From positions 1,870,362 to 1,934,361 of the forward strand of contig NZ_BROD01000001.1 of the NCBI RefSeq assembly GCF_024345225.1: 64,000 bases of DNA, written 5' to 3'. Positions 16,633 through 26,763 of this stretch are shown in pieces; position 1 is the stretch's first letter, and each line of letters begins with the position of its first letter. This DNA is from Clostridium sp. TW13. Lineage in GTDB: Bacteria > Bacillota > Clostridia > Clostridiales > Clostridiaceae. The notes under the pieces are model-generated. The model was not told the DNA's origin. It saw nothing but the letters and a program-made list of their open reading frames with translations, and did not search any database. The translations under genes and the position numbers were made by a program.

Positions 16633-17934
16633 ATGAATAAGCAATGTGATGTTTTAATAGTTGGAACAGGTGTATCTGCTCTTTATAGTTGCTTAAACTT
16701 AAGTGAAAATACAAAAATAATAATTGTATCAAAAGGAACAGTCAAAGACTGCAATTCCTATTTAGCTCAAGGGGGAATATCCACAGCACTTAATGCTATG
16801 GATATTGCTTCTTTTATCGAAGATACTTTAATAGCAGGGCAAAGGGTTAATGATATTAATTCAGTAACTGTTCTTGCAGAGGAATCAAAAGATAATATTT
16901 TAAACCTTGATTCCCTTGGAGTACCTTTCGACAAAACATCTGACAATACCTTTGAATATACACGTGAAGGTGCGCATTCAGTCAATAGAATAGTTCATTG
17001 CAAAGATAAAACTGGGGAAATAGTTTCTACACACCTATTCAACTTAGTTAAAGCAAAACCAAATGTAGAAATTTTAGAGAATTGTACTTTATGTGATTTA
17101 ATCGTAGAAAATCGTACTGCTATTGGTGGGTATTTCAACTACAATGATACTCCTTTAACAATAAACTCAAAGTTTACAGTTCTTGCTATGGGAGGTATAG
17201 GTGGACTATTCAAGTCTTCTACAAACAACCCTCTTCTTACGGCAGATTATATTTCAATAGCTCTAAAACATGATATAGAATTTAAAAATTTAGATTATAT
17301 ACAAATTCACCCTACTTCTCTTTATGAAGAAGGTGTTGGCAAAAAGGTATTGATTTCAGAATCTTTAAGAGGTGAAGGTGCAAAACTATATAATATACGT
17401 GGTGAATCTTTTATAGATGAGTTATTACCAAGAGATGTGGTTGCAAAAGCAATTTTTAAAGAAATGAAAAAGACTAACTCTCCCTATGTATACTTAGATA
17501 TTCACTTTCTTCAAGAAGACTATTTAAAAAAGAGATTTCCTCTTGTATACTCTTCTTGCCTTGAAAAAGGTTATGATATAACAAAAGAGCCTATTCCAGT
17601 TACCCCTTGCCATCATTATTTCATGGGGGGAATAACTGTGGATTTAGATTCAAGAACTTCTTTAAAAAACCTCTATGCTGTAGGAGAATGTTCCTGCACT
17701 GGAGTACATGGCAAAAACAGATTAGCTTCAAATTCTCTTTTAGAAGCTTTAGTTTTCTCAAGAAGAGAGGCTTTAGATATAAATGAAAAATTAAATACTG
17801 CAAAACTAATTCCTCATTATAAAGAACTAGATTTGTATACATTAAACGCCATTATGAAAGAAAACAAAGAAATTAGTTTAGAAGAATTTAAAAAAAGGAG
17901 CTCTGACTTAGATGTTGAATTTATTTCTGATTGA
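16633..17934 (+). CDS. nadB: L-aspartate oxidase
   Basis: NadB oxidises aspartate to iminoaspartate, the substrate of NadA. The 433-residue flavoprotein has the FAD-binding start CDVLIVGTGVSALYSCLNL (about 5-23). SYLAQGGIS (about 44-52) and GLRGE-like SLRGEGAKLYN are typical of the fumarate reductase/succinate dehydrogenase superfamily. HHYFMGGITVD and GECSCTGVHGKNRLASNSLLEALVF close the active site. It is shorter than the E. coli enzyme because the C-terminal helical domain is reduced, as in other clostridia. AAGGGAT precedes the ATG. It overlaps nadC by 23 bases. Confidence 0.95.
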   Translation: MNKQCDVLIVGTGVSALYSCLNLSENTKIIIVSKGTVKDCNSYLAQGGISTALNAMDIASFIEDTLIAGQRVNDINSVTVLAEESKDNILNLDSLGVPFDKTSDNTFEYTREGAHSVNRIVHCKDKTGEIVSTHLFNLVKAKPNVEILENCTLCDLIVENRTAIGGYFNYNDTPLTINSKFTVLAMGGIGGLFKSSTNNPLLTADYISIALKHDIEFKNLDYIQIHPTSLYEEGVGKKVLISESLRGEGAKLYNIRGESFIDELLPRDVVAKAIFKEMKKTNSPYVYLDIHFLQEDYLKKRFPLVYSSCLEKGYDITKEPIPVTPCHHYFMGGITVDLDSRTSLKNLYAVGECSCTGVHGKNRLASNSLLEALVFSRREALDINEKLNTAKLIPHYKELDLYTLNAIMKENKEISLEEFKKRSSDLDVEFISD

Positions 17935-18751
17935 TGATTACATTAAAAATGCTTTAAAAGAAGACATGCCTTTTGGTGATGTAACTACTGAAAACCTAAT
18001 AAAAGAAGACTCTAATTGTACCGTTGATTTGATTGCTAAAGAAGATGGTGTAATTGCAGGTTTAACAGTTTTCGAGAGAACATTTTATCATTTAGGTTCT
18101 ATAAAAATAGATTACTTTGTTGAAGAAGGTGCTCATATTAGTAAAGGTACTCTTTTGGCAAAGATTACCGGAAAGACTTCTATAGTTTTAATGGGAGAAA
18201 GAGTTGCACTAAATTACCTTCAAAGAATGAGCGGCATTGCTACTTTGACAAATAAATGTGTAAGAGTATTAGAAGGAAGTAAAACCACTCTTTTAGATAC
18301 TAGAAAGACCACACCAAATATGAGACCATTTGAAAAATATGCAGTTAGATTGGGTGGTGGCATGAACCACAGATACTCTCTTTCTGATAGTATAATGCTT
18401 AAAGATAATCATATAGATTATGCTGGTGGAATAACAAATGCAGTTAATCTAGTAAGAAGAAATGCATCCTTCGTTAGAAAAATTGAAGTGGAATGTGAAA
18501 ACTTAGATATGGTAAAGGAAGCACTTGAATGTAATGTAGAAATTATAATGCTTGATAATATGGATAATTCAACTATAGAAGAGGCCTTAAAACTTATTAA
18601 TAAAAAAGCCTTAGTTGAAGTTTCAGGTAATGTTACCCTAGAAAGATTACAAGAACTTTCTAAGCTTGGAGTAGACTTTATTTCTTCAGGAGCACTAACT
18701 CATTCTTATACTTCCTTTGATATCTCTATGAAAAACCTAAAGTTAATATAA
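17912..18751 (+). CDS. nadC: Nicotinate-nucleotide diphosphorylase (carboxylating)
   Basis: NadC joins quinolinate to PRPP, releasing CO2, to form nicotinate mononucleotide. The 279-residue protein shows NALKEDMPFGDVTTE near the start and the active-site block GERVALNYLQRMSGIATLT (about 90-108). DTRKTTPNMRPFEKYAVRLGGGMNHRYSLSD binds quinolinate and phosphate. IEVECEN and EVSGNV follow in the barrel. An AAGGAG site lies in the end of nadB, so translation is coupled. It is the last gene of the NAD operon, ended by the terminator at 18758. Confidence 0.96.
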   Translation: MLNLFLIDDYIKNALKEDMPFGDVTTENLIKEDSNCTVDLIAKEDGVIAGLTVFERTFYHLGSIKIDYFVEEGAHISKGTLLAKITGKTSIVLMGERVALNYLQRMSGIATLTNKCVRVLEGSKTTLLDTRKTTPNMRPFEKYAVRLGGGMNHRYSLSDSIMLKDNHIDYAGGITNAVNLVRRNASFVRKIEVECENLDMVKEALECNVEIIMLDNMDNSTIEEALKLINKKALVEVSGNVTLERLQELSKLGVDFISSGALTHSYTSFDISMKNLKLI

Positions 18752-18757
18752 GTCAAA

Positions 18758-18802
18758 AATCACCTAAAACATAGGAATTGAATTCTTATATTTTAGGTGA
18801 TT
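18758..18802. terminator. Bidirectional terminator between nadC and the ATP-cone gene
   Basis: A 12-bp perfect stem, AATCACCTAAAA/TTTTAGGTGATT, has an inner loop that can partly pair further. It serves nadABC on the plus strand and the gene ending at 18838 on the minus strand. Confidence 0.85.
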
Positions 18803-18837
18803 ATTTTATCTAGTAAATATATTATGAGCCAATTATT

Positions 18838-19101
18838 TTATACTCCCATATATGCTCTACATAACTCAGTAAATCCATTACTCTTCAATACTTGGAAAAC
18901 TACTCCTCTAACCTCATATGTAGATGTTACTCTAGCAATACCATTAAGTGCTTGTACCTTTTTTTCTACCTGCTTTAAAACTATTTTTAAGTTTGATTCT
19001 GAAAGCTCAAACCCTACATTCTTAGCACTATTTTCTAATGATCTACCAACTCTTTCAATATCAAATTCGCTAAGGATTCCATCTTTTTTAGTTATCTTCA
19101 T
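18838..19101 (-). CDS. ATP-cone domain protein
   Basis: This 87-residue protein is almost entirely an ATP-cone. KITKKDGILSEFDIERVGRSLENSAKNVG matches the nucleotide-binding domain found at the front of ribonucleotide reductases and in NrdR. VTSTYEVRGVVFQVLKSNGFTELCRAYMGV is the closing helix pair. Here the domain stands alone, with no zinc ribbon and no reductase. It probably senses ATP/dATP or partners another protein. GGAGCG lies 11 bases before the ATG at 19101, so the longer frame from 19143 is not used. Confidence 0.75.
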   Translation of the reverse strand: MKITKKDGILSEFDIERVGRSLENSAKNVGFELSESNLKIVLKQVEKKVQALNGIARVTSTYEVRGVVFQVLKSNGFTELCRAYMGV

Positions 19102-19289
19102 TTTAATCTTCGCTCCTTTCAAGTATGACATATTATACGTCATACTTATATATTATACTATAATTAGAACTAAATTTACAGATAATTTTATATTTTCTAA
19201 TTAAAATATTTATTTATATTTTATGCTTTTTGAAATTAAATACAAAAAAAGGCAATACTTTAATTAGGGATTTATTACTTATGAAATCT

Positions 19290-19322
19290 GAACATATTAT
19301 TAACTCGCTTAATAATATGTTC
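19290..19322. repeat. 14-bp perfect inverted repeat upstream of the AI-2E family gene
   Basis: GAACATATTATTAA and TTAATAATATGTTC flank a five-base CTCGC loop and are followed by AATTTTTG. It could be a terminator of a short leader transcript or an operator. A TAAAAT -10-like element lies about 17 bases beyond it, so the right arm overlaps a -35 position of the next gene. No gene ends here on the plus strand. Confidence 0.5.
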
Positions 19323-19401
19323 AATTTTTGTACTAATCATGGTAAAATACTGTCTAATTGATTGATTTAATTCGCAGCATGAAAATAAGGGAGGGGATTT
19401 T

Positions 19402-20529
19402 TTGAGTGAGTTTTTGAAAAAACACTCTAAGAGCATAGAGTTAATAGCTTGTATAGTTATATCTTATATTCTAATTAAACTAATTAATAACTCTGCAATC
19501 CTATTCAGAGCTATTGATAGTTTATATAATATATTATCACCTTTTATAATTGCTTTTATATTTGCTTATGCATTAAACCCTATAATGAGCTTTATTGAAA
19601 GAAAATTCAAACTTAAAAGGCAATTAAGTATACTAATTACTTATCTGCTAATTATAATTACTTTAGTTTTAATATCCACATACCTAATTCCTAAAATATA
19701 TAATAACCTAATAGATATTTCAAGTAAGTTGCCTATTTTTGCAACTGATTGTCAGCAATGGTTCAATGGACTTCTTGCAGAAAACAAAAATTTATCTGAT
19801 TTGATCAATAGCAATAATTTTATGAATTTGGACGCCCAAACTATAGTTACTAAAGTAAAAGATATAGCTATCGGTACCTTGAACGTTGCTCTTTCTAGTA
19901 CAATAAGTATTACAAGCTATTTTATAAAAATTGTTTTAGGATTTCTTATATCTATTTATGTTCTTTATGATAAAGAAAAGTTCAAGACTTTAGGTAAAAA
20001 ATCCATAATGCTTATTTTTAGAAAAAAATGGGGTACTAGAGCCATAGAATTTCTTAAAACAATAGATAAATTTATTGGAGCATATATTTTTATCAAAGCT
20101 ATAGATTCATTAATAATCGGTATACTTGCATTTATAGGATTAACACTAATGGGTTCAAAATACTCATTAATTATTGCTATTATAGCTGGGATAACAAATA
20201 TGATACCTTATGTAGGGCCTTTTATCGGAATGGCCACTGGATTTATAATTAATGTATTCTTCAACTTTACATTAGCTATTTTTGTATTCTTATTTCTATT
20301 CTTGCTTCAACAATTTGATTCATGGTTCTTAGATCCAAAACTTATTGGTAATCACATAGGGTTAAGCCCTTACTTTGTAATTTTAGCAGTTACCATAGGT
20401 GGCGGCTTCTATGGGCCAATAGGAATGATTCTTGCAGTTCCAATTATGGCAGTAATAAAAGTATATTGGCAAAGAATTGTAAAAAAGATTGATTCTTTAT
20501 ACAAAAAAGTGTTGCCTGAAAATAAGTAA
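19402..20529 (+). CDS. AI-2E family transporter (UPF0118)
   Basis: This 375-residue membrane protein of the AI-2E exporter/UPF0118 family has about eight hydrophobic spans. An extracytoplasmic stretch (about 110-150) separates the first three from the rest. NMIPYVGPFIGMATGF and GGGFYGPIGMILAVPIMAVIKV near the C-terminus are family signatures. Members transport varied solutes, including sodium/proton exchange and small signals, so the cargo is not assigned. The start is a TTG preceded by GGGAGGGG. A second, diverged member lies at 57186. Confidence 0.85.
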   Translation: MSEFLKKHSKSIELIACIVISYILIKLINNSAILFRAIDSLYNILSPFIIAFIFAYALNPIMSFIERKFKLKRQLSILITYLLIIITLVLISTYLIPKIYNNLIDISSKLPIFATDCQQWFNGLLAENKNLSDLINSNNFMNLDAQTIVTKVKDIAIGTLNVALSSTISITSYFIKIVLGFLISIYVLYDKEKFKTLGKKSIMLIFRKKWGTRAIEFLKTIDKFIGAYIFIKAIDSLIIGILAFIGLTLMGSKYSLIIAIIAGITNMIPYVGPFIGMATGFIINVFFNFTLAIFVFLFLFLLQQFDSWFLDPKLIGNHIGLSPYFVILAVTIGGGFYGPIGMILAVPIMAVIKVYWQRIVKKIDSLYKKVLPENK

Positions 20530-20550
20530 ATTCTATTTATTAAAATTAGC

Positions 20551-20586
20551 ATAAACGCCTATAGACTTATGTCTATAGGCGCTTAT
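20551..20586 (+). terminator. Terminator of the AI-2E family gene
   Basis: An 11-bp stem, CGCCTATAGAC/GTCTATAGGCG, has a 4-base loop and ATAA/TTAT outer pairing, followed by TTTTTATTT. Confidence 0.9.
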
Positions 20587-20626
20587 TTTTATTTCTTAGA
20601 TTAACTTCGATTATTTGTTTAATTTA

Positions 20627-22105
20627 TCATAATATTAAGCAAATAAAATCGCCTTCTCCTTCGTTAATGATTTTTTGTAATGTCTTTTGCATTTTAACTT
20701 GTACATTTTCAGGCATTTTATATAGCTTGTTTTGTAATCCTTCCTTTACAAGCATTTCTAAAGACTTTCCAAACATATTACTTTGCCATAATTTAGATGG
20801 ATCACTTTCGAATTGCTCTAATAGAGATTTTACAAGTTCTTCACTTTCCTTTTCTGTGCCCATAATAGGAGATATCTCAGTTTTTATATCTGCCTTAATT
20901 AAATGTAAACTAGGAGCGCTTGCTTTCAATTTAACACCAAACTTTGCACCTTGCCTTACAATTTCAGGTTCCTCAAATTTCATTTCAGATAATTGTGGTG
21001 CAACCAATCCATATCCAGTTTCCTTAACCTCTTTAATTGCATTAGAAACCTTATCATATTCTACTTTAGCATAATGTAAATCTTTTATTAATGCCAATAG
21101 ATCACTTTCATCCTCTATGTTATCTCCACATAATTCACTCAATATCTTGTAGAATATATCAACTTTAGGATTCATATTTACTGTAGCATTACCACTGCCT
21201 AAATCCATTTCTGCAATTTCAGTTTTTCCTAGAAAATCTTCTCCCTCATATCCACTTAAGCATTTCTTTATATCTCTTACCTTAAATATGTTTTTGCACA
21301 TATCTTTAATTATGTTTATGAAGTCTGCCTTTAGCCAATGAGAAGAATCTAATTTTTCAATCCATTGAGGCAAATCTATATTTATTTCTTTTACTGGGAA
21401 CTCTTTTAATACTTTATCAAATAACTTGTTAATGTCTTCTTCACCCATATTAAAGACATCCAGTATTTGAACAGGCACCTCGTACTTTTCTTCCATTTCT
21501 GCTTTCAAAGCCTTAGTTTCTGGTGCATTAGGTTTTGAAGAGTTTAGAATAATTATAAAAGGTTTATTAATAGCCTTAAGTTCGTTAACTACTCTCTCCT
21601 CTGGTTCTTTATAATCTTCTCTTGAAATCCCTGTAATACTTCCATCAGTTGTAACTACAAAACCAATTGTAGAATGATCTGTGATAACCTTTCTTGTACC
21701 TATCTCTGCCGCATCTTCAAAAGGTATAGCATAATCAAACCATGGGGTATTTACCATCTTGGTATCTTCCCCTTCTAAGTAACCTAAAGCACTCTTTACA
21801 ATGTATCCAACACAATCAACAAGTCTTATGTTAAATTTAATGCCCTCTTCCAAGTTAATTTCAACTGCCTCATTAGGTACAAATTTAGGCTCTGTTGTAT
21901 GAATACTTTTTCCTGATCCACTCTGTGGCAATTCATCCTTTGCTCTTTCTTTTTTATAGGTATTATCAATCTTAGGTATTACCATTAAATCCATGAATCT
22001 TTTGATGAATGTGGATTTTCCTGTTCTTACCGGACCTACAACGCCTACATAAATATCACCTTGTGTTCGCTCTGCTATGTCTTTATAAATGTTAAAACTT
22101 TCCAC
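20627..22105 (-). CDS. spoIVA: Stage IV sporulation protein A
   Basis: SpoIVA is the ATPase that polymerises on the forespore surface to form the basement layer of the spore coat. The 492-residue protein carries the Walker A motif GPVRTGKSTFIKRF (about 24-37). TRKVITDHSTIGFVVTTDGSI marks its conserved ATPase domain. The middle domain and the C-terminal hydrophobic end (EGDFICLIL) needed for membrane targeting are also seen. It starts with GTG after AGGAGG. In Bacillus this gene is made in the mother cell under SigE; only a weak SigE-like match (AATATATA) is visible upstream. Confidence 0.96.
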   Translation of the reverse strand: MESFNIYKDIAERTQGDIYVGVVGPVRTGKSTFIKRFMDLMVIPKIDNTYKKERAKDELPQSGSGKSIHTTEPKFVPNEAVEINLEEGIKFNIRLVDCVGYIVKSALGYLEGEDTKMVNTPWFDYAIPFEDAAEIGTRKVITDHSTIGFVVTTDGSITGISREDYKEPEERVVNELKAINKPFIIILNSSKPNAPETKALKAEMEEKYEVPVQILDVFNMGEEDINKLFDKVLKEFPVKEINIDLPQWIEKLDSSHWLKADFINIIKDMCKNIFKVRDIKKCLSGYEGEDFLGKTEIAEMDLGSGNATVNMNPKVDIFYKILSELCGDNIEDESDLLALIKDLHYAKVEYDKVSNAIKEVKETGYGLVAPQLSEMKFEEPEIVRQGAKFGVKLKASAPSLHLIKADIKTEISPIMGTEKESEELVKSLLEQFESDPSKLWQSNMFGKSLEMLVKEGLQNKLYKMPENVQVKMQKTLQKIINEGEGDFICLIL

Positions 22106-22207
22106 AGTATAGCCTCCTAATTAATTTTTAACAGTATATATATATTGACCCTTTATATAAAATATACATATTTTTATTTTATACTTGAAAATTTAGCTGC
22201 ACTAAAA

Positions 22208-22237
22208 AAGGTAGAAATCTATTTTGATTTCTACCTT
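22208..22237 (-). terminator. Terminator of gpsA
   Basis: A 12-bp stem, AAGGTAGAAATC/GATTTCTACCTT, has a 6-base loop and is followed by TTTTTTAG on the minus strand. Confidence 0.9.
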
Positions 22238-22285
22238 AAATATATTCTAATTTTATTAATTTAGTATAGGATATCTAAAAAAACT

Positions 22286-23281
22286 TTAATGATTTTCGTG
22301 TTTTTTATCTCTTTCCATTAAATCACTGCCAGCTACCTTAGGATCTTTTCCATTAAATAAGATATCATATAAGTTATCTGTAATAGGCATAGATACTTGC
22401 ATTTTATCTTTTAATTCATGGAAGGCTTTGCAGGCTTTTATACCCTCTACAACCATACCTACATGCTCTACAGCCTCATCCATTGAATAACCTTGACCAA
22501 TAAGAATCCCTGCTTTTCTATTTCTAGAATGCATACTGGTACAGGTAACAATTAAATCTCCCATACCTGTAAGCCCTATAAAGGTTTCTGGTTTAGCACC
22601 TAAAGCAGTACCTATTCTAGTAATCTCCATTAATCCTCTTGCCATTAATGCAGCCTTACTGTTATCTCCATAACCAATACCATCTGAAACACCAGCCACT
22701 AAAGCTATAATATTTTTAACTGCTCCACCAATCTCTACACCAATTAAATCATCATTAGTATAAACTCTAAAGCAATCACACATAAATAGCTCTTGAACCA
22801 ATTCCGCCTTATCCATTTGTTCAGATGAAACCACTATTGTAGTTGGTAACCCAACTGCAACTTCTTCAGCATGAGTAGGTCCTGACATAACTACTACTGG
22901 ATTATTAGGAAGTTCTTCTTTTATAATTTCAGATAACCTTAAATTGGTTCCTTCCTCAATACCTTTAGCAACATTAACTATTATAGCCTTCTTTGGTATA
23001 AACTCTTTAAAGTTCTTACAAACAGTTCTTATTATATGAGATGGAACAGTAAGAACTACAAAATCAGCATCCTTTATTGCATCCTCTATATTGTTAGATG
23101 CAGTTACACCACTAGGAATTATTACATCCTTAATGTATTTGCTGTTAGTTCTTTTGTTGTTTATCTCATCAACTACTGCCTCTTCTCTATCCCATATATT
23201 AGGCTCATATCCCTTATTAGCTAATAGAATTGCTAAAGCAGTACCAAAGCTCCCTCCACCTATAAAAGTCACCTTATTCAT
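22286..23281 (-). CDS. gpsA: Glycerol-3-phosphate dehydrogenase [NAD(P)+]
   Basis: GpsA reduces dihydroxyacetone phosphate to sn-glycerol 3-phosphate for phospholipid synthesis. The 331-residue protein starts with the dinucleotide-binding motif [17 protein letters not shown] (about 8-24). [21 protein letters not shown] and [27 protein letters not shown] carry the substrate-binding Lys. [14 protein letters not shown] follows. It lies 2 bases after der, an order also seen in Bacillus, so both are one transcript ending at 22208. Confidence 0.96.
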   Translation of the reverse strand: MNKVTFIGGGSFGTALAILLANKGYEPNIWDREEAVVDEINNKRTNSKYIKDVIIPSGVTASNNIEDAIKDADFVVLTVPSHIIRTVCKNFKEFIPKKAIIVNVAKGIEEGTNLRLSEIIKEELPNNPVVVMSGPTHAEEVAVGLPTTIVVSSEQMDKAELVQELFMCDCFRVYTNDDLIGVEIGGAVKNIIALVAGVSDGIGYGDNSKAALMARGLMEITRIGTALGAKPETFIGLTGMGDLIVTCTSMHSRNRKAGILIGQGYSMDEAVEHVGMVVEGIKACKAFHELKDKMQVSMPITDNLYDILFNGKDPKVAGSDLMERDKKHENH

Positions 23282-23283
23282 AA

Positions 23284-24600
23284 TTATTCCTTCCTTTCTC
23301 TATATTCGATTTCAAGACCAGTTCCCTTAAAATCAAAACTCTCCCTTAATTGATTTTCTAAATATCTTGCATAAGAGAAATGAATTGCAGTTGCATCATT
23401 AACGAAGAAAATAAACTTTGGTGGTTTAGTAGCCACTTGAGTTGCATAATAAATTTTCATTCTTTTAAGTCCCACTATAGGAGGTTCTTTCATCAAAACA
23501 GCTCTATTAATTACATCGTTAAGTATTCCTGTAGAAACTCTCTTATTATAATTATCATAACACATTTTGGCAACTTCTAAAACCTTATGAACTCTTTGCC
23601 CTGTTAAAGCTGAAATAAATAAGTATGGTGCATAAGATAAGAAAGATAATTTAGCTTGCATATCTTTTTGGTAGTTAACCATAGTTTTATCATCTTTTTC
23701 TATAAGATCCCACTTATTAACTATTACCATTATAGCTTTGTTCATTTCATGAGCATACCCTATAATCTTTTCATCTTGGTCTGTAACGCCTTCTTCTGCA
23801 TCTACCATCAAAATACACACATCAGCTCTTTCAACAGCTGCATAGGTTCTTATAACGCTATATCGCTCTATTTCCTCTTTAACTTTGCTCTTTCTTCTAA
23901 GTCCTGCTGTATCAACTAGAATAAACTTTCCCAGATCAGTCTCAAGATAACTATCTACTGCATCTCTAGTTGTACCAGGAATATTACTTACTATAACTCT
24001 TTCTTCACCTAATAGTTTGTTTATTAATGATGATTTACCTACATTAGGTTTACCTATCATAGCAATTCTAATATATTCGTCCTCTTCTTCACCATCATAT
24101 AAACCATCAAAGTGTTTAACCACTTCATCAAGCATATCCCCTAAACCAAGTCCTTGTGATGCTGATATGGTCATCGGTTCACCAATTCCCAAATTATAGA
24201 ACTCATATAAGTTCTCTTCATCTTTTTTAGAGTCAACCTTATTTACAACTAAAACAATAGGCTTTTTGCTCCTTCTTAGCATTTGAGCAACTTCTGAATC
24301 TGCTGCAGTTAATCCTTCTTTACCATCAACTATAAAAACTATTACATCGGCAGTTTCAATTGCAATTTGAGCCTGTCTTTTCATTTGTTTAAGTATTACA
24401 TCATCACTTTTAGGTTCAATACCACCAGTATCTATCATAGTAAATTCATATTTTAACCAATCTGCTTGAGCATACACTCTATCACGTGTAACTCCTGGAG
24501 TATCTTGTACTATTGAAATTCTTTTTCCTGCTAATCTATTGAATAACGTTGATTTACCAACATTAGGTCTTCCAACAAAAGCAACTATTGGCTTTGCCAT
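23284..24600 (-). CDS. der: Ribosome biogenesis GTPase Der (EngA)
   Basis: Der has two GTPase domains in tandem and helps mature the 50S subunit. The first domain has [12 protein letters not shown] (about 8-19), DTGG and NKVD. The second has [12 protein letters not shown] (about 182-193), DTAG and NKWD. A C-terminal KH-like domain holds [23 protein letters not shown] and binds rRNA. Length (438) is standard. It is preceded by the DUF512 gene with a 3-base gap and followed by gpsA. Confidence 0.97.
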   Translation of the reverse strand: MAKPIVAFVGRPNVGKSTLFNRLAGKRISIVQDTPGVTRDRVYAQADWLKYEFTMIDTGGIEPKSDDVILKQMKRQAQIAIETADVIVFIVDGKEGLTAADSEVAQMLRRSKKPIVLVVNKVDSKKDEENLYEFYNLGIGEPMTISASQGLGLGDMLDEVVKHFDGLYDGEEEDEYIRIAMIGKPNVGKSSLINKLLGEERVIVSNIPGTTRDAVDSYLETDLGKFILVDTAGLRRKSKVKEEIERYSVIRTYAAVERADVCILMVDAEEGVTDQDEKIIGYAHEMNKAIMVIVNKWDLIEKDDKTMVNYQKDMQAKLSFLSYAPYLFISALTGQRVHKVLEVAKMCYDNYNKRVSTGILNDVINRAVLMKEPPIVGLKRMKIYYATQVATKPPKFIFFVNDATAIHFSYARYLENQLRESFDFKGTGLEIEYRERKE

Positions 24601-24603
24601 TAT

Positions 24604-25938
24604 TTATTCCTCCTTACAATTTTCATTTATTATATCAATCAAATCTTCACCAGAATAATCACAAATTAAGATTTTAGTATCTAATGCTTTCTCTAAATCC
24701 TTAACTGTATAATCATCAAGCATGATTTGCTCATTATCATCTGCTAATTCATAACCTTTTCTAAACATATTACTAGACATGATTAAATAATCAGTTTTTA
24801 TCTTATGTTTAACCTGATCTATAATATCTGTAGCAGTTAGTAATCCTGCTACTGTAATAGTATTGCCAAAATAATTATTTATTATTTTATATGTATCCAT
24901 TATTACATTACTATTCTCTTGCATTATTAATTTAGCAACATGATTTATTTCTTCAAAAGCCAGTTCACCAGTTACCATGGAAAAACTACCTTTTTTAGTT
25001 TTATTTAATCTAGGTAAATCTTGTTTTATTGTATCTCTTAGTAGCCTAACCATCCCGACACCATCTTCAATTTGATAGTATCCATCATAAAATTCTGCGG
25101 ACGGAATTTCTGCTTCAGCAGTCAAATAAAACTCGTCAGAAAGTCTTACAAATGGCTTTCCGGTTTCATCTATAAATTTTCTTTGTAACTTTGCAACATT
25201 TTCAATCTCAGCTTTTGCTAATTCTTTATTATAGATATCTACTTTAGCTAGACCTTCTCTAAATTTTGTTATTCCTATAGGAACTGCTGCTACATTTTGT
25301 ACACTTGGATATAAGCTATACAAATCATTAATCGTTCTTATAAGCTCATCTCCATTATTTACATTAGGAATTGTAACTATTTGAGCATTAATAGTAATTT
25401 CTGCTTCTGCAAGCTTCTTTAATCTCTCAAATACATTTCCTGCAAACCTATTGTTTAGCATTTTTACTCTAAGTTCTGGATTAGTAGTATGAACTGATAC
25501 ATTTATCGGACTAATTCTATATCTGATTATTCTATCAATATCTTCGTCTTTCATATTAGTTAAAGTAACAAAATTTCCTTGAAGAAATGATAATCTTGAA
25601 TCATCATCTTTAAAATATAAAGTCTCTCTCATGCCTTTTGGCAATTGATCTATAAAACAAAACATACAGTTATTTGAACATCTTTTTGCTTTATCCATAA
25701 TTGCCATATCAAATTCTACGCCTAAATCTTCTTGTAAATCTTTATCTGCTTCAATGTCCCATATTTCTCCATTGGCCTTCTCTACTTCTAACTCTATATA
25801 TTCATCTGATAATAAAAATCTATAATCAATAATATCTTTTATTTCAGTACCGTTAACAGAAATAAGAATATCTCCAACTTCAATACCAAGTTCTTCTGCT
25901 AAACTTCCCGGAAAAACTTCCTTTATTCTGCTGCCCAT
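24604..25938 (-). CDS. DUF512-family radical-SAM-like protein
   Basis: This 444-residue protein has an N-terminal PDZ domain (about 1-65). A Cys cluster CSNNCMFC (Cys87, Cys91, Cys94), in the CxxxCxxC spacing of radical SAM enzymes, begins the middle barrel. The C-terminal half is the DUF512 domain (about 215-430). Orthologues sit next to der across clostridia; the reaction is not known. The in-frame GTG at 25947 belongs to the GAGGTG ribosome binding site, so translation is taken from the ATG at 25938. It probably shares a transcript with der and gpsA. Confidence 0.85.
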   Translation of the reverse strand: MGSRIKEVFPGSLAEELGIEVGDILISVNGTEIKDIIDYRFLLSDEYIELEVEKANGEIWDIEADKDLQEDLGVEFDMAIMDKAKRCSNNCMFCFIDQLPKGMRETLYFKDDDSRLSFLQGNFVTLTNMKDEDIDRIIRYRISPINVSVHTTNPELRVKMLNNRFAGNVFERLKKLAEAEITINAQIVTIPNVNNGDELIRTINDLYSLYPSVQNVAAVPIGITKFREGLAKVDIYNKELAKAEIENVAKLQRKFIDETGKPFVRLSDEFYLTAEAEIPSAEFYDGYYQIEDGVGMVRLLRDTIKQDLPRLNKTKKGSFSMVTGELAFEEINHVAKLIMQENSNVIMDTYKIINNYFGNTITVAGLLTATDIIDQVKHKIKTDYLIMSSNMFRKGYELADDNEQIMLDDYTVKDLEKALDTKILICDYSGEDLIDIINENCKEE

Positions 25939-26014
25939 ATTTTTCACCTCTATGTGTAATGTAATATACTACATTATAGTATATTACCCTAATTAACCCT
26001 CAGAGTCAACAAAA

Positions 26015-26050
26015 TAGGATAGATATGAAATGTCTTTCTTATCTATCCTA
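26015..26050 (-). terminator. Terminator of the pst-phoU operon
   Basis: An 11-bp stem, TAGGATAGATA/TATCTATCCTA, with a 14-base loop lies about 45 bases after phoU and is followed by TTTTGTTG on the minus strand. Confidence 0.75.
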
Positions 26051-26092
26051 ACAAAATAACTCTACATTTTTCAAGTAATAATTAAATAAAAT

Positions 26093-26746
26093 CTACTCAT
26101 TTAAATCCACATATTTTCCTGTAACTAAGAAAATAGTCCATTCACAAATATTAGTTGTATGATCTGCAACTCTCTCAAGATATTTACATACAAATAGTAA
26201 TTGTGAAACTTGATTTAGATTTTCATTTGACTTCATATGTTCAAGCAATTCATCAAAAATCTTTTTATAATAAGCATCTATCTCATCATCTTTTAAACAG
26301 ATATCATAAGCTGCTTTAACATCTCCTGCAATATAAGCATCTATAGATAATTTAATCATTTCTTGAACTTTCTCAGCCATTTTAGGAATGTCAATAAGTT
26401 CTTTAATATAGTGCTCTTTACCCATTTTAGTTACAATCTTTGCTATATCAACTGCATGGTCTGCCATTCTCTCCAAATCTGTAACTATCTTAATAGCAGT
26501 AAATATATCTCTTAAGTCCGTAGCTAAAGGTTGATTTTGAGCAATAAGTCTTATGGATTTCTCCTCAATTTGTCTTTGCAAGTCATCAACGATATCATCA
26601 TTATCAATAACTTTATTAGCTAGCTCAACATCGTGGTTTTTTAGAGCGTCAATGCAACTGTGAAGTTGCTTTTCAACCATACTGCCCATTTTAACTAAAT
26701 CTTCATGAACATATCCCAATTTTTTATCAAAAACTATTCTACTCAT
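26093..26746 (-). CDS. phoU: Phosphate signalling protein PhoU
   Basis: PhoU links the Pst transporter to the PhoR kinase and dampens the phosphate-starvation response. The 217-residue protein consists of two PhoU three-helix bundles. Each has the metal-binding pattern: TDLERMADHAVDIAK (about 92-106) and KYLERVADHTTNICEW (about 190-205). It is the last gene of pstSCAB-phoU. The GGGAGG site sits 9 bases before the ATG at 26746, which is why the GTG at 26755 is not used. Confidence 0.95.
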   Translation of the reverse strand: MSRIVFDKKLGYVHEDLVKMGSMVEKQLHSCIDALKNHDVELANKVIDNDDIVDDLQRQIEEKSIRLIAQNQPLATDLRDIFTAIKIVTDLERMADHAVDIAKIVTKMGKEHYIKELIDIPKMAEKVQEMIKLSIDAYIAGDVKAAYDICLKDDEIDAYYKKIFDELLEHMKSNENLNQVSQLLFVCKYLERVADHTTNICEWTIFLVTGKYVDLNE

Positions 26747-26763
26747 TCTAAACACCCTCCCTT

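Noticed and set aside
19402-20529. Assigning autoinducer-2 export to the UPF0118 proteins
   Set aside because: The family transports different solutes; the name alone is not evidence, and no quorum-sensing gene is nearby.
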